From assembly GCA_038373865.1 (NCBI GenBank), contig JAXGGA010001634.1, positions 81,476-145,475 of the forward strand: a stretch of 64,000 nt of DNA, in the 5' to 3' direction. The notes beneath the pieces are model-generated. The model did not search any database. It saw only the letters and a list, made by a program, of their open reading frames with translations, and was not told the origin of the DNA. The position numbers and the translations under genes were made by a program. Of the stretch, positions 24,376 to 35,514 are shown in pieces (positions within the stretch are counted from its first letter, which is position 1; every line of letters begins with the position of its first letter). This stretch comes from Uloborus plumipes (lineage: Eukaryota; Arthropoda; Arachnida; Araneae; Uloboridae).

Positions 24376-25210
24376 TACACATATTACGTTAGAAACTGTC
24401 CTTAATATGATTAATCTTGCAACAAGGTGCAAGAAAAGTTCTACCTTCATGTTCTTTACACCGAATTCGAACAACAATACTTTTTTTTTCCAATTTTTGA
24501 GCAATAAAAACCACACTTTCGATGAAATCCTTTCTTTACTAAATTAGGAGGTATCGGGCTTGTAAAATGGCCGAGCGGTCTGTGCAAATGCTTCAGAAAA
24601 TTCATTGCTGACATTTAAACGATGGAATTGCAGAATAAGGTTTTAAATTACGTTGTGCACGTGAAACTCGCGGGATGAGCAAATTTTGTTACTTCTTCGT
24701 TGCCCGTGGAAATCGCGGGATAAGCAACCAGAGAGTTAAAATCTGAGTGGGGCAGTTTAAAATTGAAAAATTGTGGCTCATTAAGAGACTGGACCCATTA
24801 CAATTTATCGAGTATGGTCCCACATCGTGTCCGTTCCATATCTAATCAGAACGGCTCCTGAACAACAAATTCCAACCACGATTTTTTCATCAGCCGCATC
24901 CACCTACAATATAACAACCTTCATCCATCTTTTATTAAACATTATCATTCTCTCGCCAGCAATACTTCAGGAAATGGAACAATTATGTCTCCTTAAATAA
25001 TCAGTGGATCTGCCGCCATAATAAGTCAGTCAGTCAGGGAGGGGGACGGCGATAAACAGCCAGCAGGCTTCCGGTCGCGCCGGATATCTCTGTCAGGCAG
25101 GACACGTGTACCGCGTGTTCCGCGACTGATATCTGGGCGGTAAGGACAATTGGAGGGTTATACTTCATTAAGTACATCTGGGGGAATGGAACACAGTTTA
25201 CGTAAGCGGT
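24376..25210. other. Compositionally distinct unique segment, possible regulatory DNA
   Basis: From about 24560 the sequence becomes more GC-balanced and non-repetitive. It includes an imperfect doublet of GTGAAACTCGCGGGATGAGC and GTGGAAATCGCGGGATAAGC (about 24660 and 24706) and a distinctly GC-rich core at 25030-25150 (CGGTCGCGCCGGATATC, GACACGTGTACC, CGCGTGTTCCGCG). No exon was identified. Such islands in an AT-rich neighbourhood can be promoters or conserved enhancers; this is inference from composition only. Confidence 0.3.
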
Positions 25211-25214
25211 GTTG

Positions 25215-27470
25215 ATTTAACTCGGCTTAACTTAATTTTTCGGAATCCGTATGAAAATGGAAGTAGTAGAATGTGGGCAAAGTAAAATGGTTGAGATAAC
25301 TTACCCGCTTCAAAATGAACAAAATTGGAAATTTGATCTGAAAATTATTGTACCTAAAGAAGGAATGATGTATTTTATAGACTATAAAAATCCTGTGTAT
25401 CATCACTCCATAAATACGGTAACAGCAGTGCTTCCTCCACTGCTGTGGAGTAATTGGCGCAAGGTAACATAATAGTTTCACAAATTTCTCTGGGTAAAGT
25501 TTAACGTTTTGTCAAATAACAGTAGGAAGAATTATTAATACTGTGTTGTTTAATAAATATCATTATTAAGACAAGTAATAATTATTATTTCACATTCAAG
25601 TACAATGGTGGAACTGTCGGCTTTTAATACGTAATTCTGAAATAATCGTTTGAAAAAAAAAAATTGCCGTTACTTAATTTGAACAAATTGAGGAAATCCT
25701 CCAAATAGATGCATTAAATTGTTTGATTTCCCTTCGTATTTATAAATGTTAAAATCTATCAGACAAAAAAAAAAACCCTTTGATACAATTGTACAATTTA
25801 TAAAAAGAGTCATTTCGATTGTTAAAAAAAAAACGTAAGGAATCTTTTTAGTGTCAAAGTAAAGGCTTTGTAATGGTACGAAAATATTTCGTTGCATTAA
25901 ACATACAAATATACGAACAGTAAATCAGATTGCAGTACATAAAAAAAGTGCCATAACCAATGCCTCAAACACCAACCACTGAGGAAATAAAATGGCTTAC
26001 AGACCAGCTCGAACATTTTCAAGTCATCCAAAAACTGAAAGGGGCATTCAAAGCCTCAAAACAGTAAGCCTTTCTTAAGCCAATAACACATCTAATTTGG
26101 GAAAAAATAGCTATATTTCCTCGCAGATGCAAGTCTGAACTTTATCTTTGGTGTTTTTGCTTCTCTTTTTCGTCGTTAAGAGGATTACAGGGATGGAAAA
26201 GTTACACAAGAAGTTGTTTTTTTAAAGAAGTGACAGACGATAATATTACAAATAAAAATATTATACGTCAGAAACAGCCAGAGAAGGGACCGACAAAAAT
26301 GATCTGTGTCTTTGTAATAAATATATTTTGTTTATCTTCTGCGACTTGATAAAATATGAGTGCTCTGCATGAGTTATGATGAACTTGCAAAAAAGGCTGA
26401 TTTTTCATTTTCTTTTTCGCTTAATGACTGAAAATAACGTACGAAAAAAAAAATGGACTAAGGTGAAGATAACATTATTATGAAGCAATCAGTAAAACGT
26501 AGAGGATAACAAAAGAAAGTGAATTAAAAAAAAAAACTTGATTACTAAAAAAATAAATTCGAAACAGATCAAAGCATTAAATGTTAAAGAAATTCGAAGC
26601 ATTCAAATTTTTTCTCATTCTGTTCCTAATTTTAGCAGAAGAAGTTAGGTCTTTATTGTCAAATGAGGTCAAAGCAATTTTTCTTCTAAAACAGTTAAAT
26701 CAATAAAACTAAAATAGAAAATAAAAAGCAAACAAACTAATGAACTTAAATCCATAAATAAAACTTAATCCAGGATAGAGAAAAGTACAAAATTGTGCCA
26801 AATTAATATTTTAGTCAATTTCACTCTGCAAGTCTGATCCCATAAATGTAGATTGGTCTACATTTAAACTTGAAAAGTATTACATCCATTTAACGTACAT
26901 AATCCAGTCATAGTGTAGTAAAGTAATTTAGGAATTAACTGATTCAATTTTAATTCCAAACTAAGAAAAAAAAAAAAAAAAAAAAAACAATCTGCGCAGG
27001 ATAGAGTTGTTCACCGGTGTTTTGTGTAAAGTGTTAAACGAAATCTGGCATTTTCAAGGTCTAACGTAAGAACAGAAAAATAAGACTCAGTAAAGTAGAT
27101 AAGTTATTGATAACAATTCGCACTGCAATAATTTTGTTTCAAGTAAAATTGAAGACCTTGATAGAAGTAGAGCTTAACTTATTACTGCTAAGAAAAATTA
27201 TAAATAAATAAATTAATTAATTAAAATATATACATAAAAAAAATTAATTCTGCACAGAAACGAGATATCTTCAACAGATATTCCACACGATACAAAACGA
27301 AAAGGACTGGAACCGGCTTCGTTTTAGGAGAAGGTAAAGAAAAAGATAACCAATTTGTTGTATTATTTCGAAGCTAAGCATTTTTTTCACAAAACGCATT
27401 ATTTTTGCTCACAAGACTCACATTAAAACCAAATATTATATATTCGAAATATATATATATATATACAATA
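25215..27470. other. AT-rich noncoding DNA
   Basis: No element boundaries or RNA genes were recognised. One 73-codon plus-strand frame (25251-25472) has a fairly protein-like composition but matches nothing I know and lacks supporting signals. A long A run (26967-26987) and a short TA-rich run (27449-27464) are present. Confidence 0.45.
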
Positions 27471-27472
27471 CA

Positions 27473-27563
27473 CCGCCAACTCGGTTATTTCGATCCATGG
27501 ACTGCAGTTTCGTGCTTATTATGCACTCATTAGCATGGAATACGAAAGTAACCGAGTTGGAGG
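27473..27563. mobile_element. Small hairpin element, ~91 bp
   Basis: CCGCCAACTCGGTTATTTCG at the left pairs with the reverse complement of the right end, CCTCCAACTCGGTTACTTTCG. The loop contains TGGACTGCAGTTTCGTGC and a TTATGCACTCATTAGCATGG segment. The ends are clear but no target duplication is evident. Probably a miniature inverted-repeat element or a structured repeat fragment. Confidence 0.55.
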
Positions 27564-27670
27564 CAAAAATCCTCTTATAGAGCAAAGAGAGCCAAAAAAA
27601 CTGGTAGCTAATGCGAAATTAGAATACTAGCGATATTATTGAAAATCCGAAGTGTGTACTGATTATTATA

Positions 27671-27925
27671 TGAAGGGTCAGGGGGAAAAAGATGAAAGTC
27701 ACTTTTTCGTCAATTTTGAGATATTAGTTCTATCCAGGGGCTATGAAGGACTAGTATCATCTGGTAGAACAACAAAGGGGAAAAAAGATAAGAAGCGACC
27801 GAAATGTGCATGAAAACTCGAAAAACTACATAATGAGTAACGAGAAATCAAACTTTGTTCTTCGTTTTCTCGATATCGCTTTTTAGCCACTTTCATCTCC
27901 CTCCCCCCCTCCCCCTGGCCCTTCA
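27671..27925. mobile_element. MITE with ~35-bp terminal inverted repeats and TA flanks
   Basis: The left end TGAAGGGTCAGGGGG...GATGAAAGT matches the reverse complement of the right end, TGAAGGGCCAGGGGGAGG...GATGAAAGTGG. TA borders both ends (27669-27670 and 27926-27927), consistent with Tc1/mariner-type insertion. It is 255 bp and noncoding. The minus-strand frame spanning it is incidental. Confidence 0.7.
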
Positions 27926-27929
27926 TATG

Positions 27930-30020
27930 TGTTTCGAGCAAGGGCGGGACATCTCAAATATTTGATAATCATCTAAAATACATAAATAGAGCATGGTATT
28001 TTATTAAAATCTCACTGAAATTGGTTTCATAGAGGTACATTCTGTAATGTAATATAGTAAACACAACAAAGAGAAAATGTTAAAAATGAATTTTTAAAAC
28101 TTTTATTTATTTAAGTTTTAAAAATTCGTTCTAGTTTTTTTTAAGATTTGCAGTTGTTTTCTTCCTGCATCGAAGTCATGAATATTTACCTCTGATAAGA
28201 AGGGTAAAAAGATGATAGAAAAGGGGGGGGGGGTATAACGTGATAAAATCGATGCTCGTATACGCGAAATGTACGAACACTGGCAAAATTCTTGTTTAAT
28301 TTGTTCTGTATTTTTTACAACAAGATACGCTGAAAACAGTGAAATAAAAAATTACGAATTAAGTCTGTACTCAGATTGATCGAAATTTTTTAAATCAACT
28401 GGAGTTAGTATGATGTCTAAAACAAAAGAGAAAAAAAGAAAGGAAGAAAGACAAATGAGAAGGAAAAAAAAACATTCCCGGTAACAGAGGAGAAAATGTA
28501 AATTTCTTTAACCAATCTACACATAATGCAACATTTCGTAGCTGTCTATCTCAATTTTAGGCCACTTAACCGCTGTAGCATTTGCGAAATGTCGGAATCT
28601 TTTCTACTTTCCCCTTGAAGCATCACAAGTCAGGGTCACGTGACTTCACTGCAAGGTTGGCGTTCACTGATTACTGAGTCTATTTAAATCTCGACAGTTA
28701 TGATGAACAGCAGACGGGTCACATGTCCTTTTAGAGAAACTAATACAGAAAGGAGTTTTATCCGCCCAATGAGTCGAGGTTTATAAGCTATGTTCAATGA
28801 CAATAAGCGAGGAGCGGTCCAAAGATGAACGTTGAGGTGGTACCAGATGCTTACCGCATTTTCATTTAGCAGTCTTATTTTTTAATTTTTTTTCAAGGTA
28901 TTTTCCTCCCCACTTTTAAAATTTACGAGCCAAATGTCAATCCCAAAAATAAATATTATCGTCACAGTGCTAATTCATAGTCAGGGTCCAATTCACAGAT
29001 CTCGGGACTCGGAGCATAAAGGCATTTGGTCGTCCCTAAGTTTAAGCTTATGTGCAAGGTTTAAATTACAATACCAAAGTTTAATTATTTGACGAGGCGA
29101 ATTTTTAACTTCATAAAGCTTATTATTATTTTCTTCTTATTATTATTTTATTTTTTTTTAAAAGTCCATCACATAAAAATTCAAAATGCAATTTAACACT
29201 AATTTTACGCCCAAGTATTCATTTTGATTGTTTGGGCAATTTAATGTTAACTAAACTATGAAAAACATGATAATAAAATTTAGTTTACAGAGTTGATAAT
29301 GAGCATAAAGAAAATTATGCAAGAAACAAGGTATTTGTAACAAATAATTACACAGATCATGTAGAATTTGGAGGCTCCCCACAAACTGGTTCCCTCGGGT
29401 CGTGCCCAGAATGCCCTCCCGTAAATCAGTCCCTGTTAAAAACGGAAAAGCGAATTGCATTCGAAGAAGCTTAAGGAGGATTTAATTTTCTCAATAAAAA
29501 AAAAAACTAATTTCGTTTGCTGATGGTGAACAAAAAACACAAATATGCGTGAAGTGTGAAGCACAGAAATAGTACAGGAAACTTTACAGAAATCCGTAGA
29601 ATATAACTTTAAAAACGAAGAAGATTTAATTTATTATGTTTCGTTATTTCCATTTCCTAGTCTACTTTTCTTTAATGATTTATGTTAATTTCAATGTTTA
29701 TTTTGATGAATGCGTTACATGCACAGAAACGCATACTCAAATTTTAAGAAACTTTCGTCATATTTGACGAAATAGTTTCGGGAAAATGCTTTGATTAAAC
29801 TTTTCGACTAAATTTACGAAAATTTAGCCAACCTTATACAGTACGCGGACGGCAGGTTGAGCATCTCTGATGTAGAAAAATCAAGTTTTAAAAAATACCG
29901 TGCAAACTTTGTAAAACATGTCTTAGAAAGCTTTTACTTTTGTATGTTTTTTAAGTAACTCGAGCACGTGCAGCTGGAGAATTATCTCAGAAGTTTATTG
30001 ATTCCTTTCCTTTCTCTGAA
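27930..30020. other. Noncoding DNA with a balanced unique segment
   Basis: An 11-base G run lies at 28223-28233. The stretch 28560-28860 is less AT-rich and non-repetitive, with GTCACGTGAC (a palindromic E-box) and GGGTCACATG, and could be regulatory; no exon was recognised. The remainder is AT-rich. Confidence 0.4.
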
Positions 30021-30032
30021 AAATTCCATAAA

Positions 30033-30213
30033 CAGGCCCGTCATTTGGGGGGGGGCAGGGGGGGGGGGCAATTGCCCCTTCCCCCTGACTTTGAGAAGTC
30101 AAAGTATTTACATATAAGTGGGCGTGGGTTTTGTTGTTTTCTGGTGAAATTGTATTGTGTTTTCACCCTTTGCCCCCCCCCCCCCGCTGGAAAAACTTGA
30201 AATTACGTCCCTG
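30033..30213. mobile_element. hAT-type MITE with exact 8-bp target duplication
   Basis: TCCATAAA occurs immediately outside both ends (30025-30032 and 30214-30221). The ends are inverted: CAGGCCCGTCATTT on the left and CAGGGACGTAATTT (reverse-complemented) on the right. Eight-base duplications and CAG-starting termini are typical of hAT elements. The 181-bp body holds three G or C homopolymers of 9-13 bases and no coding sequence. Confidence 0.85.
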
Positions 30214-30221
30214 TCCATAAA

Positions 30222-30750
30222 CGAAATTGCAGTAAAAAGAAGCAAATTTCTTATGTTCTTTAGAGCATTAAACCCGCGGGACATGATAGAGTTCAACTCA
30301 GAAATATAGAAATAAATACACAGTTCAGACTCGATTACTTCATTAAACTGCAGCAGGCTGTGAGAATCATTCGGAGTTAATAATTACCCCTAAACTTATT
30401 TGGCAGATGTTTAAAAGGGAACTCAATGCACAATGAATCCATCTGTTATCCGATCTTACAGAAAACATTAAGCGTTATTAATGGCACCTGCTTATAAGTA
30501 GCTGGAGCAGGTGCTCGAGTGACCTTGATTTGGAGAAAGAGTTGATATGCATTGCGAAGTAAGATATTAAATTCGTTCTTAAACACCGAAATATTAATCA
30601 AATGAACTTGATTTGAAATTCACCAGGTTAGTGAATATGAAGAGTACATTTAATCTTAAATAAGTATTATTATTTAAATTCATCTAATTTAATTTCTTCA
30701 GACTGACATTTTAGTGACAATTTTAGTTTTAATTTATTTTGCAGAAGGCG
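30222..30750. other. Unique noncoding segment, possible regulatory DNA
   Basis: Non-repetitive, moderately balanced sequence with homeodomain-like ATTA clusters (GAGTTAATAATTACCCC near 30375, GCGTTATTAATGGCACC near 30470) and a CAGGTG E-box (about 30510). No exon or element was recognised. Regulatory function is a guess. Confidence 0.25.
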
Positions 30751-30754
30751 AACA

Positions 30755-30755
30755 A

Positions 30756-30807
<52 letters not shown>

Positions 30808-30831
30808 GCAATAATAGTAATAATAGTAATA

Positions 30832-30870
<39 letters not shown>

Positions 30871-30888
30871 TTATTATTATTATTATTA
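30755..30888. repeat. (AAT)n microsatellite ending in inverted (ATT)n
   Basis: About 38 AAT triplets interrupted by AGC and AGT variants, then a switch at about 30870 to ATT repeats. The last ~20 bases can pair back on the preceding array. The plus-strand frame reads poly-asparagine and is an artefact. Confidence 0.93.
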
Positions 30889-30889
30889 A

Positions 30890-33865
30890 GTGCATAAATA
30901 GAAAAGGAAACCTTGATGGAATTCCGCGCGTGGTTAAGTTACTTTAAAATAGAGTAATAAATATCTGAACTTGTTGGAATTGTCTCTCGTTTGGAAAAGC
31001 AAATATTCGAATAATTGGGCTAATGAATTTCGAGGAAAACTGACCGCTTCTGATAGTTTTGTAGCTCAGAGAGAAGAAATTAATGCAACGTAAAAAACAT
31101 AAGAAATAAAAAAGTATATTATAAAATACGTGATTCGACAGCTGTGGAAAACTTGTGAAAAGGCAGTTTCGTTATACCACTAAGCCATGGACTACCTTTG
31201 TGTTACAAAAACTTATTATTTCTGCTTTAACCAACTCAGAACTGTTAATCGAATATTCTCTTGTGCAGATAAGTTCAGGATCTTAAATGGCGTACAAATT
31301 TTAAACTCAAAAATTTTTTTGTCCCAATATCAGCAATTTTGGGTGAAAAGTAGTGTTTGAAATTTTAATTTAAACAAAAGAATAAAATCAAATTTTAAAA
31401 AATGGCTCCAATGTAAAAGCATAAAAACTTGTAAGAAATGTGGTCTGTCTTGTATATCGCGAACAAATGCTCACACGCATTGAATTTGATGGTTAGTAAA
31501 GATTTAAACTCTAGTATTCAAGAAATTCGATCCATTTAGAATGTCTCAAAATGTCATTTCTTTCCGCCTTTGGTTACAGTTACAGTGCGACTGTTTGGCA
31601 CGCCCGTTCTACTCTAACCTGGCAGTATTTTCCGCTTAATTCAGCACAACTAAGCATTTTGAATGCTGGACATATAAGTGCAACAGCTAACTTTTTGGAA
31701 CATTGTCCTAAATTTTTTACCTAATCGATTAAATAGTTTTCGAAAGAGAAAATCGTTCTGGCTCGATGCATTGTCGCGTCGATTAAATTCCTATTATGCT
31801 TCTTCCACGAGTATGTTCTGAATTATGCAAAAGAAACTGCGTGGTCGGGGCATTTTAGATAAACGCCTACAAAAGGACTGTTGGATGAATGTATATCTTT
31901 GTCTCACTTGGCACACGCGTCGACAAAAGTGTGCTTCACGATTTCTCACGGTCGCAATGGAATTCTCACATTTCCACGACCCACGTGAAAACATCGGATA
32001 AGAGCCCACTCACGGCTCTAGTAAAAACTACTCGTCCATGCGGCACGACACCGAAGTTACCTTCACGTGTGCTGCTCACGGAAATTCTGTTTTGAGACGC
32101 TGAAGATGGAACTTGAGCTAAACGACGGAATGATATCTCATTATGAAGTTTTAAAACCCACGATGCTTTTGAGCGAAACGGGTCAGCAACATTTTTTTTT
32201 CTCTTTTCCTGATGTGAGTCTTCTTCAATAGACGTTTTTATGAGATTTATTGTTATTACTTTCATTTTGTCAAATTGTTGAAGATATGAGATGGCAGGCG
32301 AAGAGCTGAAGTGAAACGACTGCCATTGACCTTCCGTCATTTTATTTTTTCACTTTGCCAGAAATATTGCATGAGATTCTTAGACACTATTTCGGTGTCT
32401 TTCATGTTTCAATTGGCGACTGACGAAGTGTTGTGCAATGCAAAATGTTTCGTAAAATCTTCAAAATAAATGAAAAAATAAAACTAAGAAAACTCCATAA
32501 AAGTATGCACACATACACAAGAAGAAAGAAAGAAAAGAAAAACTTATGGCACCGCAAGGAACAGCTCAGTCCAAAGGAAACGCCGCTGTTATAATTATCT
32601 CTCGTTTAAAAGCTGGATTTGAGTTGTGGAAGCATTTGCAGAATTCACTAAGTTTATTTGTACTGATAGCTTTTGCTCATTCTATTGTTTCTTGGTTGCG
32701 TCACCTCTACTCATTCAGCGTATGTTTATATTTTCATTTATTTCTTAGTGATATGCTGTTTCTTCGTTTACGCTTTTATGCTGACTTAATTATTTTTTTT
32801 TATATCATTTGCCCTGCGTGGAAAATGATCCGACATTCCTAAATGGGGTGGAATTCCACCATGATCATGATTTTTTTCATCAAGTCTGGCTGAATCTGAT
32901 GGAAACCATTTTTGTTTGCAATCTTTCTTACAAATAAAAAATTCATTCAAATTTTCCTTCAGATTACTAATTTATTCGTCGAAAATTCAGTAGTTGTGAC
33001 TATGTTTTACCTGCTACTCTCCAACTTAGTTTATTTTTATATAAATATTTTTATTTATTTTTTCCGTTATTTATAGTTTAACGCATAAATTATCCACCCT
33101 ATTCTTAGTTATATAAATATTATCTTCAAATACATAATAACTTTCGGTAACCATTTAATGCCTCAGAGATTAAAGTAGTATTCCTATTACAAAGTAATAC
33201 TTTTTGAATGTTGTTTCAAGAAATAAGATCGACATTCGACAATCATACAATTCGATTATCATTTTCTAATCAGTTCAAAAGGGAAAAAAAGGGATTTTCT
33301 CAATAAGAAATAGCACTTTGCACAATTATCCATCATATACAATGATTTGTATTAATCCTCATAATTAGCTTGTAATTATTTTAAGTGTTTGCTGCTATAG
33401 TAACTAAAGATTAGGAAAATCTTTTCAAAGATCAAATGAAAGAAGATCGCTACCCTTTTTTTAGGTGAGTCATTAGTGGTACAAGGTACAGCAAATTGTA
33501 AGTAAAATTAAGGCCATTATCGGAGTAAACGTTTCAGTCATTTGCTGTTTCTCACGTTATCTTGTCCTAAGAAACCTTAAACGTAATGCAACTAAAAGAA
33601 CATTAATGCTCAATACATTTTTTTTGAAACTACGTTCCAGAAGGTTTTGTTAAATCTCCCCAATCCGTTCGTACTGATTTGTTTGTGAAATGCAATTTAC
33701 GTTTTCAGTTTTTTTTCATAGAGTTTGATATTAACAATTTATAATAATCAAACTTTACTTCAATGTTATTCTATTTATTTATTGTTCACGTAAGAATTTT
33801 TTACAATTAAAGCAGCCTTTAAAGTCGAAAATTTATTCTAAAAAGCAGGTAATCATCGAATATCT
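30890..33865. other. Noncoding DNA, no gene recognised
   Basis: The stretch 31790-32340 is less AT-rich than its neighbours and gives a 124-codon minus frame (31966-32340) and overlapping plus frames, none protein-like to me. A 98-codon plus frame at 32546-32842 ends in low-complexity hydrophobic sequence and is not convincing. No inverted repeats of note. Confidence 0.4.
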
Positions 33866-33874
33866 GATAATTAA

Positions 33875-34391
33875 CCCATTAATGCCTGACATTTTTTTTT
33901 CCAAAGATATTTTGTATACTGGTTACAAACAGTGTTTAATGAACAGGAAAAATAATTAAAAAAAAATATTACGAAAAAAATAATTTTTTAATTAAAGAAA
34001 TAAAAATCGTCCCTTAAAAGTTACGATAGACCCCAGAGGGTACATACTTTTTTTACTAAAAATTTTTTTCTGCCTATGATATAATATTTAAAAAGACATT
34101 TTATAAGAAGAAATAAAATTAAATATTAACATAAACTGGGAAGCTGGGAATAACTTTGAAAACTTAGCTTTCTTTCTTCAGATTGTAAACGATGTACTTT
34201 TTGATAAAGATCATATTAATATTGCTACAGAACACACTTTACAATACTTATGTGCTGCAATCTGTTAATAACGAATTGAAACAATACCAAGGTACTAATT
34301 GAACACTATTATTTGGTTGAAATGTTCATTTTGGGGAAATTCAGACCCTTTTTTTGGACCGTCCCTAAAAAGGGACGTTAGCATTAATGGG
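33875..34391. mobile_element. piggyBac-like MITE at TTAA
   Basis: TTAA flanks both ends (33871-33874 and 34392-34395). The ends are inverted: CCCATTAATGCCTGAC on the left and CCCATTAATGCTAACGTCCC (reverse-complemented) on the right. Insertion at TTAA and ends beginning CCC are features of the piggyBac superfamily. The 517-bp AT-rich interior has no transposase. Confidence 0.75.
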
Positions 34392-34395
34392 TTAA

Positions 34396-35505
34396 TTGCC
34401 AATGCACTCAGTACACAGAACATAAATATTACCTGTGTTATGTCTTCTTTCCAGAAAAGTGATTTTTCACTAAAATTTACATTTTCCCCCATTTTTATAA
34501 AAGAATAAAAGTTGGAAACTTTATATTTTTGGTTTGAATATCTTAGTTTAAATTTTTTTTTTTAAATTTTTAAAGCTCTTACTGTATTTTAGGAATTTTT
34601 CTCATAGTTTTGTTATCGACAAGTATGAAATATATCCTATATGATAGCTTTACTTACCAACTTTTTCTTTCTTTCTGAATTTTAACAGTATTTCGTGATG
34701 GTAAAAAATATAAGTCTATGGTACTTTGCATTATTCAAAGTAGCCTAGTTTGTTTATTAATGTATTCGAAGATAACTGAATTTGGAAAGCCATGATGCTA
34801 CTGTCATGTGTTAAATGATATTATTTTAATGTCTTCATTTCAAAAACATTTTTTCAAATTCATTTTCGTATTTATCGCTCCAAAATTTACGAATTCAGTT
34901 TTAAAACGACAGATTAGAGTCGTTCAGAATTGACGAGTCATAGCTGTTAAGGATGAAATTACAAAAGGCCGCAGCGCACCAACTTGTCAATGGTGCCATT
35001 GAAGCAGGTGAATAAAAACAATGATGTGAAAGACAAACTCATTCCACGATTTCCTTGTAACGTGTAATAGACGTTGGAATCCTTTGCAAATGACGAAAGA
35101 GACCTATTATTTTTAAACTTTCCTGTACCGATCGTTGGTTTCCTCAATCCTCACGTTTAACGGAGTTTTAAAAGGATGCAACAATTATTTGGCCCTTTCC
35201 ACGGAAAACTTATATTTTGTCCGGCTGGTGATAGCTCAAATATTTAATTCAGAAAAATTAAGAATAAATAAATAAAAGGTAAATGAGAAAAATGTTCTGC
35301 TTAAGAAATCACAATTGGGATTTTCTAAGCAACAAAAGTTCGTTAATTACCCAGGGCTGCCCTAGCCCCCAGAAAAACTTAGAAATAACGGATCTGGTTT
35401 CAGTCGCAATTATGTAAATCAAGTACAATTTACTCGTAGATCAGACAATATCGCTAAAAAGATTTATGAAGTTAACTTTACTGCTATCACATGTGGAATT
35501 ACACA
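34396..35505. other. Noncoding DNA with a unique balanced segment
   Basis: Mostly AT-rich. 34920-35160 is unique and more balanced (TTGTCAATGGTGCCATTGAAG, AGCAGGTGAATA). No exon or element boundary was recognised. Confidence 0.35.
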
Positions 35506-35514
35506 ATGCATACG

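Noticed and set aside
23848..24516. 222-codon minus-strand open frame
   Set aside because: Mostly the inverted minisatellite arm; only the first ~50 codons are outside it and they match nothing known.
30714..30947. 77-codon frame rich in asparagine
   Set aside because: Reads through the AAT microsatellite.
31966..32340. 124-codon minus-strand frame
   Set aside because: No family resemblance, no element context and no splice or promoter support.
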